Source: Chloroflexota bacterium (GTDB lineage Bacteria > Chloroflexota > Limnocylindria > Limnocylindrales > CSP1-4). From it: a stretch of DNA of 64,000 nucleotides. The stretch lies in the NCBI GenBank assembly GCA_016191395.1, contig JACPOS010000023.1, positions 65,290-129,289 on the forward strand, written 5' to 3'. Made by a program: the position numbers and the translations under genes. The notes under the pieces are model-generated. The model searched no databases. It was not told the DNA's origin and saw nothing but the letters and a program-made list of their open reading frames with translations. Below are positions 25,741 to 33,678 of the stretch, in pieces (within the stretch, counting starts at the first letter, position 1; the number at the start of each line of letters is the position of its first letter).

Positions 25741-26682
25741 ATGAGAAGACCGACCCCCGTCGCCCCTCGGGCCGACCTGATCGTCGTCACCGGAGGCGCA
25801 GGGTTCATCGGCTCCCATATCGTGGATGCCCTGCTCGATCAGGGTCGACGCGTGCTTGTCCTGGACGACCTCAGCAAGGGGGCGCGCGACCGCGTACCGA
25901 AGGCCGCCGAGCTGGTGGTGATCGACGTGTCGCATCCAGACGCCCAGACACTGGTGGCGGAGGCTCAACCGTCCGCCATCGTCCACTGTGCGGCCCAGAC
26001 GTCGGTACCGGAATCGTTCGTTGACCCGGCTCGAGATGCCAGCACGAATGTGGTCGGGAGCATCAACGTCATTCGCGGCGCCCTGGCAGCGGGCACGCGC
26101 CGCTTCGTCTACGTAACGAGCGGCGGCGCGATCTACGGCGCCGGCTCACCTCCCTACAAGGAGGACAGCCCGATCGGGCCGGCAAGTCCATATGGTTGGA
26201 CCAAGCTCGCAGGCGAGCGCTACCTGGAGATGCTTGCTACGGGAAAGATGTCGTGGGTGGCGCTGCGTCTCGCAAACGTGTACGGCCCGCGCCAGCGGGC
26301 GGACGCGGAAGGCGGCGTGGTCGCGCGGTTCGCCCAGCGGATGTCCACGAACGAGTCAGTGACGATTGATGGCGACGGCGAACAGACGCGGGACTTCGTG
26401 TACGTCGGTGACGTCGTCGACGCAGTGTTGCGCGCGATCGAATCACCCGTGCAGGGCCCGCTCAACATAGGAACGGGCCGGGGCACGTCGGTGAACCAGC
26501 TGTTCAAGGCGCTCGCATCCATCGCGGGATATTCGCTCGGGGCGATCGCCGGCCCGCCGCGTCCAGGCGATATCCGCCACAGCGCACTGTCGTGTGAGCG
26601 GTCCCGTGTCGAGATTGGCTGGACGCCGCATGTGGACCTCGAAGACGGGCTTCGTGCGACGTACCGAGAGCTCACGACATGA
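25741..26682 (+). CDS. NAD-dependent nucleotide-sugar epimerase (UDP-glucose 4-epimerase-like)
   Basis: A 313-residue extended SDR. The Rossmann motif is VTGGAGFIGSHIVDALLDQG, the catalytic residues are in YVTSGGAIYG and SPYGWTKLAGERY (Tyr and Lys), and LRLANVYGPRQR and DFVYVGDVVDAVL follow, as in GalE/WbpP-type 4-epimerases. It would make UDP-galactose or a related sugar for the polysaccharide. It stands alone between the GT2 gene and the ABC exporter, with its own leaderless promoter. Confidence 0.87.
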   Translation: MRRPTPVAPRADLIVVTGGAGFIGSHIVDALLDQGRRVLVLDDLSKGARDRVPKAAELVVIDVSHPDAQTLVAEAQPSAIVHCAAQTSVPESFVDPARDASTNVVGSINVIRGALAAGTRRFVYVTSGGAIYGAGSPPYKEDSPIGPASPYGWTKLAGERYLEMLATGKMSWVALRLANVYGPRQRADAEGGVVARFAQRMSTNESVTIDGDGEQTRDFVYVGDVVDAVLRAIESPVQGPLNIGTGRGTSVNQLFKALASIAGYSLGAIAGPPRPGDIRHSALSCERSRVEIGWTPHVDLEDGLRATYRELTT

Positions 26683-26717
26683 CCGCACCCGATCCAGGGT
26701 ACGGAGCCGCAGCATGT

Positions 26718-26723
26718 GACAAT
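26718..26723 (+). promoter_or_regulatory. -10 hexamer for the ABC exporter operon
   Basis: GACAAT, eleven bases, ATG 26735. The transcript would be leaderless or carry only a few leader bases. Confidence 0.45.
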
Positions 26724-26734
26724 GCGCGACGAAT

Positions 26735-27589
26735 ATGAGAGCAGCAAACACCGGGAGCCCGCCCGCTCCCGACCGACCCCTGCCCAGAGTCGTCATCGGG
26801 CCGCGCGCCGGAGCCGCCGAGTGGCTGGAGATCTGGAGGTACCGGGATCTCCTCCGGACCCTGGCTGAGCGGGATATCCGTCTTCGGTACCGCCAGACCG
26901 TGCTCGGCGTGTTCTGGGTGATCCTCCAGCCACTGGCGTCCTCGATCATCTTCGCGACGATCTTCGGCAACCTGGCGAAGCTGCCGTCGGACGGGGTCCC
27001 GTACCTCCCCTTCGTCTTCGCCGGCCTTTTGCCATGGAACCTCTTCGCCGGCAGCACACAGCGGGCCGGCAACAGCCTTGTCGCACACGCCGGACTCGTC
27101 ACGAAGATCTACTTCCCACGAGCCATCATTCCGCTCGCGAGCGTCACCGGCTCCCTGCTGGACTTCCTGGTCGCCGGGATGGTGATGGTGGCCCTGCTTC
27201 TGCTGACGGGGATCGGTGTGGGCTGGTCCATCCTTGCCGTTCCTGCGCTGGTCCTGCTCATCCTCATGCTCGCCGTTGGCACGGGTTTGTTGTTTTCCGG
27301 GTTGAGCGTCTACTTCCGCGACTTCTCGTACGCGCTGCCGTTCCTTCTCCAGTTCTGGATGTACGCCTCGCCGGTCGTCTACGCCTCCAGCCTCATTCCG
27401 GCGAAGTACCACGTCCTGTACGCGATCAACCCGATGGTCGGGGTGATCGAGGGGTTCCGATGGGCACTCGTCGGCGGTCCCTTTCCGGCCGTTGCACTGA
27501 TCGAATCGCTCGCCGTCTCGTCGGTCATCCTCCTGATCGGGGCCACGGTCTTCAAGCGAATCGAGCGATCGTTCGCGGATGTCATCTGA
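26735..27589 (+). CDS. wzm: ABC-2 type polysaccharide export permease (Wzm-like)
   Basis: 284 residues. A short N-terminal cytoplasmic part with the ABC-2 entry helix (YRDLLRTLAERDIRLRYRQT) is followed by six hydrophobic segments, including VLGVFWVILQPLASSIIFA and FLLQFWMYASPVVYASSLIP, both characteristic of Wzm/TagG permeases. It forms the membrane channel of an exporter that moves finished polysaccharide on its lipid carrier. Its stop shares a base with the ATG of the ATPase gene (TGATG), so the two subunits are coupled. Confidence 0.93.
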   Translation: MRAANTGSPPAPDRPLPRVVIGPRAGAAEWLEIWRYRDLLRTLAERDIRLRYRQTVLGVFWVILQPLASSIIFATIFGNLAKLPSDGVPYLPFVFAGLLPWNLFAGSTQRAGNSLVAHAGLVTKIYFPRAIIPLASVTGSLLDFLVAGMVMVALLLLTGIGVGWSILAVPALVLLILMLAVGTGLLFSGLSVYFRDFSYALPFLLQFWMYASPVVYASSLIPAKYHVLYAINPMVGVIEGFRWALVGGPFPAVALIESLAVSSVILLIGATVFKRIERSFADVI

Positions 27590-28893
27590 TGGCTGACCTC
27601 GCCGTCCGTGCGGAAGGCCTGAGCAAGTCCTACCGCATCGACCACCAGGGGAAGGCCGGGGCTCGGACGCTGCGCGAGACGCTCGTGTCGCTGGCGCAGC
27701 GGCCTCTCCAGCGCAGGCCCAGTGATCGCAGCAGCCACGAGACCATCTGGGCACTCAAGGACGTGTCGTTCGACGTGAACCGTGGCGAGGTCCTGGGGAT
27801 CGTTGGCCGAAACGGCTCGGGCAAGAGCACCTTGCTCAAGATCCTGTCCAGGATCACGACACCGACGTCCGGTCGGGCCGAAGTCGTTGGGCGGCTTGGT
27901 TCGCTGCTCGAGGTCGGGACCGGGTTCCACCCTGAGCTCACGGGCCGCGAGAACATCTTCCTCAACGGATCGATCCTCGGGATGAAACGCGACGAGATCA
28001 AGGCGCGCTTCGACGAGATCGTCGCCTTCGCCGAGACGGAACAGTTCCTGGATACTCCGGTCAAGCGCTACAGCACCGGCATGTACCTTCGGCTCGCGTT
28101 CGCCGTCGCCGCGCACCTGGAGACCGAGGTCCTCATCGTCGACGAGGTTCTCGCGGTGGGTGACGCGGCCTTCCAGCAGAAATGCCTCGGCAAGATGAGC
28201 GACGTGGCAGGACAGGGACGGACCGTCCTCTTCGTCAGCCACAACATGGGGGCGGTCTCCCAACTGTGCTCGAAGGCGATTCTGATGGAGCACGGCATCG
28301 CCAAGGCGTATGGAACGGTGGACGAGATCATTGGCCGCTACTCCGGGAAGGCCACCGAACTTGGGCGGGTTGAGCTCGCGAACCGCGATTCCGCAGCCGG
28401 CACCGGTGATGCGAAGTTCCAGTGGGCAGACGTCAGGAACGCCGATGACGCCAGCCAGCAAGACTTCTCGATGGGCGAGACCGTCCGGATCGCGTTTGGA
28501 CTAAGGCTCGCATCACATCTTCCGAAGACTCGCTTGGTGATCGCGATCCGGCGATCAGATGGAACGCCCATATCCTTGATTTCCGACGATGACTCGTCCT
28601 TCGCACTCCCGAACGACCACGAGCAAGTGTCGATCTCCGCAGATCTGACGGACATTCGACTCTACCCGGGTACCTATTCCGTCAGCCTATGGGCAACTGA
28701 CAACACGAATACGGAGGAATTCGACCGAGTCGACGACATTCTGGTCTTCAGGATCGTCGATGGCGGCAAGCTCACAATGCGATCGCTTCCCCGGCATGCT
28801 GGTTTTGTATTTCTGACGCCAACCTGGCGGAGTCGTCCAATCTTGAGCGAAGACTCAGGGATCAGGACCAGGCAGCTATCCGGTCGGCCATAG
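27589..28893 (+). CDS. wzt: Polysaccharide ABC exporter ATPase with C-terminal sugar-binding domain (Wzt-like)
   Basis: 434 residues. The nucleotide-binding domain (about 1-250) shows Walker A IVGRNGSGKSTLLKIL, signature VKRYSTGMYLRLAFAVA, Walker B TEVLIVDEVLAVGD and the H-loop SHNMGAV. Residues from about 270 on form an extra beta-rich domain (for example TVRIAFGLRLASHLPKTRLV, LYPGTYSVSLWATDN), as in Wzt proteins that recognise the capped end of the O-antigen. This suggests export is gated by a terminal modification; the methyltransferase just downstream could make it. It overlaps both neighbours by one base. Confidence 0.93.
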   Translation: MADLAVRAEGLSKSYRIDHQGKAGARTLRETLVSLAQRPLQRRPSDRSSHETIWALKDVSFDVNRGEVLGIVGRNGSGKSTLLKILSRITTPTSGRAEVVGRLGSLLEVGTGFHPELTGRENIFLNGSILGMKRDEIKARFDEIVAFAETEQFLDTPVKRYSTGMYLRLAFAVAAHLETEVLIVDEVLAVGDAAFQQKCLGKMSDVAGQGRTVLFVSHNMGAVSQLCSKAILMEHGIAKAYGTVDEIIGRYSGKATELGRVELANRDSAAGTGDAKFQWADVRNADDASQQDFSMGETVRIAFGLRLASHLPKTRLVIAIRRSDGTPISLISDDDSSFALPNDHEQVSISADLTDIRLYPGTYSVSLWATDNTNTEEFDRVDDILVFRIVDGGKLTMRSLPRHAGFVFLTPTWRSRPILSEDSGIRTRQLSGRP

Positions 28894-29684
28894 TGGGATC
28901 CAGCTTAGAGGCGTATATCAACGCGCCTCTGCCGATTGGGCCCGAGCTGCGACTCTTGTTCAGCCGCACTGCGCCCCTTGCGATATTCGACATCGGCGCG
29001 TGTGAAGGTGAGGACTCCGTGCGCTACGCGCGCATGTTCCCCCGATCAACTGTGTATGCAATAGAACCAATCCCATCGAACATTGCGAAGCTCCAGACCA
29101 CGCTGGCTACGTATGGGGTCAGAAACGTCCGAATCTTGCCGTTTGCCGCAGCGGAGTCCCGAGGCCACGCCCGAATGTTCGTCTCCGCGGGACAACCGCC
29201 GGACCGTGAGACATCCGAGAGCTGGAACTACGGGAACAAGTCGAGCTCTCTCCTTGAGCCAGGCCGGCACCTGGAGATTCATCCGTGGGTCTCGTTCGAC
29301 GAGGAGATCGAGGTCGAGACGCGGACCCTGGAAGACGTTTGTCGGGAGTATCGCGTTCCGCGAGTGGATTTCATCCACATGGACGTACAGGGAGCCGAAT
29401 TGAAAGTGCTCGATGGGCTTGGCGAGCGAATCCGAGAGGTGAGGGCGATCTGGCTGGAGGTGGAGGCGGTGCCGCTCTACGTGGGGCAACCGCTGAAAGA
29501 CGAGGTGGCGAACTATCTCGCCTCGCATGGCTTCATTTTGTCCAGAGATACGGTTGATGAAGTCAGCGGAGATCAGCTCTGGGTTCGAGAAGAAGTCGCG
29601 CGATCAGGAGTCAAACGCCGGCTTTCATCGATAGGTCGGAGGTTGACCTGGTATTCCGATCCTCTCGCACGGCGAGGATCGTAA
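28893..29684 (+). CDS. FkbM-family SAM methyltransferase
   Basis: 263 residues. SAM-binding motif I is IFDIGACEGEDSVRYARMFP; the FkbM signature RVDFIHMDVQGAELKVLDGL follows, with a C-terminal IWLEVEAVPLY strand. Such enzymes O-methylate sugars. GTG 28893 shares the last base of the ATPase stop (TAGTG). Its place directly after the Wzt-like ATPase suggests it methylates the terminal sugar recognised by that protein's C-terminal domain, as in known Wzt systems; this is inference. Confidence 0.87.
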   Translation: MGSSLEAYINAPLPIGPELRLLFSRTAPLAIFDIGACEGEDSVRYARMFPRSTVYAIEPIPSNIAKLQTTLATYGVRNVRILPFAAAESRGHARMFVSAGQPPDRETSESWNYGNKSSSLLEPGRHLEIHPWVSFDEEIEVETRTLEDVCREYRVPRVDFIHMDVQGAELKVLDGLGERIREVRAIWLEVEAVPLYVGQPLKDEVANYLASHGFILSRDTVDEVSGDQLWVREEVARSGVKRRLSSIGRRLTWYSDPLARRGS

Positions 29685-29706
29685 TGACCGGCGTGTGGAC
29701 CATTGC

Positions 29707-30768
29707 ATGAGGCTCGATGACAGGGTCCCGGCAGTCAGCGTGATCCTGCCCGTCTACAACTGTCCCCAGTATGTGGGATCGGCGATTGAGAGCATCCTCG
29801 AGCAGACCTTTGCATCGTTCGAGCTGATCGTCATTGACGACGGGTCCACGGACGAGACGCCAGACGTGCTGCGGCGGTATCAGGACCCGCGGATTCGGCA
29901 CCTCGCCCAGACGAATCAGGGGCTGGCCCCGACGTTGAACAGGGGCATTGCAGCTGCGCGCGGTCGGTACATCGCGCGTCAGGATCAGGACGATGTGTCG
30001 CTTCCGGATCGCTTCGCGAAGCAGCTTGCGTTTCTCGACGCCAACCCCCAGTGCGATCTGCTGGGCACGTGGGCGGAGATCTGGGAGGGCGATGCCCGAA
30101 CGGAGCGCAGTCACCGGCATCCGAGTGCGAATGCCGACCTCAAGATCCTGTTGTTGTTCGACAACCCCTTCGTGCACAGCTCGGTGATGATCCGCAGGTC
30201 AGCGCTCACCCTGGCGGGCGCCTACAGCACGGACCCGCTGCGCCAGCCACCGGAAGACTACGAGCTGTGGTCTCGGCTGGCCCGGACTGCCGAGGTTGCA
30301 AATCTGCCCGAGATCCTTCATGTCTATCGAGAGGTTCCCGGCAGCATGTCACGGGCCCGGCCGACCCCATTCGTGGACCACCTGGTGATGCTGAGCGCCG
30401 AGAACATTGGGTGGGCTGCCGGTCTCAAGCCTTCGCACACGCAGGTGATCAACCTCGCGTCTCTGGCGCATCGGGCCTATGACCGGGTCCAGGGAGCCCC
30501 CGACTTCGACGCCATGCGCACGATTCTGCGACGGGCCACTGCGAAGGTCGCAGCGGGTGGTCGCCTGGATTCCGATACGGAAGCTGATCGCCGCATCGTT
30601 GAGCTGCGCGGCGACTGGGACCGGCGGCGCCGCGCGAACGGCCTGGGCCGTCAGATCTCCCGCGCTCGGCGGGTCAAGGCCTCGCTCGTAAAGCGACTGC
30701 GCGCACGGGCCGCTCCACGACCGGCTTCCCCACCGGCACACCCGGTCGAGGCTAACGATGCCGATTAG
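29707..30768 (+). CDS. GT2 glycosyltransferase
   Basis: 353 residues: VSVILPVYNCPQYVGSAIES, LIVIDDGSTDETPDVLRR, RYIARQDQDDVSLPDR (metal-binding Asp pair), then PPEDYELWSRLARTA in the acceptor half. The C-terminal 80 residues are basic and helical, probably membrane-associated. ATG 29707 is taken as the start; GTG 29695 in the same frame is equally possible since neither has a ribosome site. It overlaps the downstream epimerase by 11 bases. Confidence 0.87.
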   Translation: MRLDDRVPAVSVILPVYNCPQYVGSAIESILEQTFASFELIVIDDGSTDETPDVLRRYQDPRIRHLAQTNQGLAPTLNRGIAAARGRYIARQDQDDVSLPDRFAKQLAFLDANPQCDLLGTWAEIWEGDARTERSHRHPSANADLKILLLFDNPFVHSSVMIRRSALTLAGAYSTDPLRQPPEDYELWSRLARTAEVANLPEILHVYREVPGSMSRARPTPFVDHLVMLSAENIGWAAGLKPSHTQVINLASLAHRAYDRVQGAPDFDAMRTILRRATAKVAAGGRLDSDTEADRRIVELRGDWDRRRRANGLGRQISRARRVKASLVKRLRARAAPRPASPPAHPVEANDAD

Positions 30769-31702
30769 CACCAGCGTGATCGGCGGAGCGGGGTTCCTCG
30801 GGGCCGAGCTCACGCGACTGCTCGTCGAGTCCGGTCGCGACGTCAAGGTCCTGGGTAGGCAACCTGAACCCAGACGGCAACTACCGGGCGCCGCCCGCTA
30901 CGTGTCAGGCGACTACGGAAATCGTGCGGACCTCCTCCGTATCCTCGATGGTGCCGACGAGGTGATCCACCTCGCCTATTCGACGGTTCCCCAGACCAGC
31001 GCTGAGGACCCGGTCTTCGACATCGTCTCGAATCTCCCCGCGAGCGTGCAGCTCCTCAACCACGCCGCCGCGCTCGCCGTCGGCAAGCTCCTCATCGTCT
31101 CCTCCGGCGGAACGGTCTACGGCAAGACGGGTACGGAGCCGATCCGCGAGGACCACCCCACGAACCCCATCTCGCCATATGGAATCACCAAGCTCATGAT
31201 CGAGAAGTACGCGGGCATGGTGCATTCCACGTCCGGGCTGCACGTCGTGGTCGTTCGGCCTGCGAACGTCTATGGCAACACCCAGCAGTCCCATGGGGGC
31301 CAGGGATTCATCCCGGCCGCGATCAAGGCGATCCTCGACCGGAACGAGGTTCCGGTCTTCGGTGCGCGCGGGGGGGTCCGCGACTACATCCACGTTTCCG
31401 ACGTTGCTCGAGGCGTCCTCGCGGCGCTCGAAGTCGGTGTCCCCGGGGGGACCTACAACATCGGCACCGGAACCGGGCGAGACAACCTGGAGGTCCTTCG
31501 CGAGCTTGAGCCGCTCGCAGCCGATGCAGGCTTCCCCGTCCTCCCTCGGATTCTCCCGGAGCGCGTGTTTGACGTTCCGTACAACGTCCTCGACAGCCGC
31601 CGGCTTCGCGAGGTGTCGGGATGGCGCGCCGAGATCGAGTTTGCTCCGGGCGTCGCAGGTGTCTTCGCCGCCGCCCTCGATGCGCATCAGCGTCCGTCTT
31701 AG
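30758..31702 (+). CDS. NAD-dependent epimerase/dehydratase
   Basis: A 314-residue extended SDR with SVIGGAGFLGAELTRLLVES, LIVSSGGTVYGKTG, the catalytic SPYGITKLMIEKY and VVRPANVYGNTQQSHGGQGF. It is related to UDP-glucose 4-epimerases but distinct from the one at 25741. It would convert a nucleotide sugar for this cluster. It starts 11 bases before the end of the GT2 gene and sits four bases before the GT4 gene, within the long plus-strand operon. Confidence 0.85.
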   Translation: MPISTSVIGGAGFLGAELTRLLVESGRDVKVLGRQPEPRRQLPGAARYVSGDYGNRADLLRILDGADEVIHLAYSTVPQTSAEDPVFDIVSNLPASVQLLNHAAALAVGKLLIVSSGGTVYGKTGTEPIREDHPTNPISPYGITKLMIEKYAGMVHSTSGLHVVVVRPANVYGNTQQSHGGQGFIPAAIKAILDRNEVPVFGARGGVRDYIHVSDVARGVLAALEVGVPGGTYNIGTGTGRDNLEVLRELEPLAADAGFPVLPRILPERVFDVPYNVLDSRRLREVSGWRAEIEFAPGVAGVFAAALDAHQRPS

Positions 31703-31705
31703 CGC

Positions 31706-32968
31706 GTGCGCATTCTCCTCGCCTGCCAGCTCTATCACCCGTCGGTCGGCGGAGTTCAGGAAGTGGTCCGCCAGGTCGCGGAGCGCCTCGTCCTGCGAGG
31801 CCACCAGGTGACGGTCGCCACGAGTCGCCTGCCCGAGCGCCGGATTCGAAGCCTCAACGGCGTCGACATCGTCGAGTTCGACGTTGACGGCAACGCCGTT
31901 CGCGGCCTCTCCGGAGATGTAGCCAAATATCGCCGCTTTGTCCTCGCAGGCGACTACGACGTGCTCATGGTCAAGGCGGCGCAGCAGTGGACATTCGACG
32001 CGTTGGTGCCTGTGATGGACCTGGTGCCGGCACCAAAGATCTTCGTGCCCTGCGGATTCTCGGCGCTCCACGAGCCCGCGTACGCCGACTACTACCGGGA
32101 GATACCGGCGCTCCTGGCGAAGTTCGATCACCTGATCTTCTACGCATCTGACTATCGGGACATCAACATGGCTCGGGATCACCAACTCGGGCAGTTCTCC
32201 ATCGTGCCCAACGGGGCGAGCGAGCGCGAGTTCGGTGTCCCCCGGGACCCCGGCTTCCGACGTCGAATCGGAATCGACGAAGCCGCCTTCGTGATCCTGA
32301 CGGTGGGGACGTTGACCGGCGGGATGAAGGGTCACCGCGAGCTCGCGCGGGCATTCGAGCTCGCGGACTTCGGCGACCGGCCCAGCGTCCTGATCCTGAA
32401 TGGCAACGTGTACGCCGCGCCCCGCGCCCCGATTCGTAGGACGCTGCTGAAGAGCATGCGCGGGTACGCCCGGCGTCTCCTGCGTCGGCGCCGAGCGGTC
32501 AGTGCCGGAGCCGACTCGCTCGACGCCATCGTGGCGCAGATCAACAAGGGCGCGACGCGAAAGCGTGCGGTGATCGTTGACCTGAACCGCGACAACCTGG
32601 TCCAGGCATACATGAACAGCGACCTCTTCGCGTTCGCCTCCAACATCGAGTACTCGCCGCTGGTTCTCTACGAGGCCGCCGCAGCGGGCCTTCCGTTCCT
32701 GACCGTCCCGGTTGGCAACGCCGCGGAGATCGCCGAATGGACCGGCGGAGGGCTCGTCTGTCCGGCGCCGGTGGATGACCGCGGCTACACGCGGGTGGAC
32801 CCGGTGGTGCTCGCGGATCACCTCGGGCGCCTGGCAGCGGATGGGCCCAGGCTGCAGGCGCTCGGGCAAGCCGGTCACAACGCCTGGTTGCAGCGGTTCA
32901 CCTGGGAGACAATCGCGGGGCAGTACGAGTCGATCTTCCGGGACGTCGTGGAGCGCACCCAGGCATGA
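31706..32968 (+). CDS. GT4-family glycosyltransferase
   Basis: 420 residues with a GT-B fold: ILLACQLYHPSVGGVQEVVR at the N-terminus and, in the C-terminal domain, TVGTLTGGMKGHRELARAFE, NLVQAYMNSDLFAFASNIEY and SPLVLYEAAAAGLPFLTVP (the E-containing donor loop), ending with TWETIAGQYESIFRD. It contains an unusual basic insert between the halves (about residues 230-275). GTG 31706 is the only reasonable start. It overlaps the methyltransferase gene by four bases. Confidence 0.87.
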   Translation: MRILLACQLYHPSVGGVQEVVRQVAERLVLRGHQVTVATSRLPERRIRSLNGVDIVEFDVDGNAVRGLSGDVAKYRRFVLAGDYDVLMVKAAQQWTFDALVPVMDLVPAPKIFVPCGFSALHEPAYADYYREIPALLAKFDHLIFYASDYRDINMARDHQLGQFSIVPNGASEREFGVPRDPGFRRRIGIDEAAFVILTVGTLTGGMKGHRELARAFELADFGDRPSVLILNGNVYAAPRAPIRRTLLKSMRGYARRLLRRRRAVSAGADSLDAIVAQINKGATRKRAVIVDLNRDNLVQAYMNSDLFAFASNIEYSPLVLYEAAAAGLPFLTVPVGNAAEIAEWTGGGLVCPAPVDDRGYTRVDPVVLADHLGRLAADGPRLQALGQAGHNAWLQRFTWETIAGQYESIFRDVVERTQA

Positions 32969-33678
32969 GACTCCGCCTCCGCCGGCCGCGGCAACGCGCG
33001 CCCGAAGCGACCCTCAGTCGGCAGAACCCGTCGAAGAACGTGGCTGGCACGGAATTCGAGGTCGATAACTGGGCCATCTCGGAATTCGTCCGGCTGAAGC
33101 TGGTCCCTCTGGTCGGGACGCATCCGTTCCCGCTCAACGAGCTCATGCTCCTCACGGCCGCGGTCTGCCGGTTCCAGCCCCCGCAGATCTTCGACTGGGG
33201 GACACACATCGGGAAGTCGGCTCGCATCTTCTACGAATGCGCGGCGCATTACGGGATCGACACGGAGATCCACTCGACCGACCTTCCTGACGCGGCCGAT
33301 CACCCGGAACATCCGCACGCCCAGCGGGGCGTCATGGTCGCCGGCCTTTCAGCCGTGTCCCTTCACCAGGGCGATGGGGTGAACGTGTCGCTCGACATCT
33401 GGCGCTCCCGGGGCCGCAAGCCGACGCCGTTGTTCTTCCTCGACGGGGACCACGCCTACGAGAGTGTCCTGCGCGAGCTCGAGTCGATCCTGAACGAAGT
33501 CCCGGAAGCGATCGTCCTGGTGCACGACTCCTTCTATCAGTCCGCGGACGCCGGCTACAACGTTGGACCGCACAAGGCGATCGAGGCTGCCCTGGCGCAC
33601 CGGCCCGGTGCGTACCGGGTCCTGCGGTCTGGCCTGGGATTGCCAGGACTCTCCCTGCTGTATCCGGACCGGCGATGA
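32965..33678 (+). CDS. Class I SAM methyltransferase (Methyltransf_24-like)
   Basis: 237 residues. A motif-I-like segment FDWGTHIGKSARIFYECAAH, the acidic FFLDGDHAYESVLRELESIL and IVLVHDSFYQSADAGYNVGP give the layout of the Methyltransf_24/cephalosporin-hydroxylase-like group, which modifies sugars or small molecules. The first 30 residues are basic and look disordered. Both ends overlap neighbours by four bases (ATGA), so it is tightly embedded in the glycosyltransferase operon. A sugar O-methyltransferase is the likeliest role. Confidence 0.75.
   Translation: MRLRLRRPRQRAPEATLSRQNPSKNVAGTEFEVDNWAISEFVRLKLVPLVGTHPFPLNELMLLTAAVCRFQPPQIFDWGTHIGKSARIFYECAAHYGIDTEIHSTDLPDAADHPEHPHAQRGVMVAGLSAVSLHQGDGVNVSLDIWRSRGRKPTPLFFLDGDHAYESVLRELESILNEVPEAIVLVHDSFYQSADAGYNVGPHKAIEAALAHRPGAYRVLRSGLGLPGLSLLYPDRR

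Noticed and set aside
30905-32878. Long minus-strand open frame opposite the epimerase and GT4 genes
   Set aside because: No recognisable domain and a His/Arg/Asp-rich composition typical of antisense frames in high-GC coding DNA; the plus strand encodes complete enzymes.
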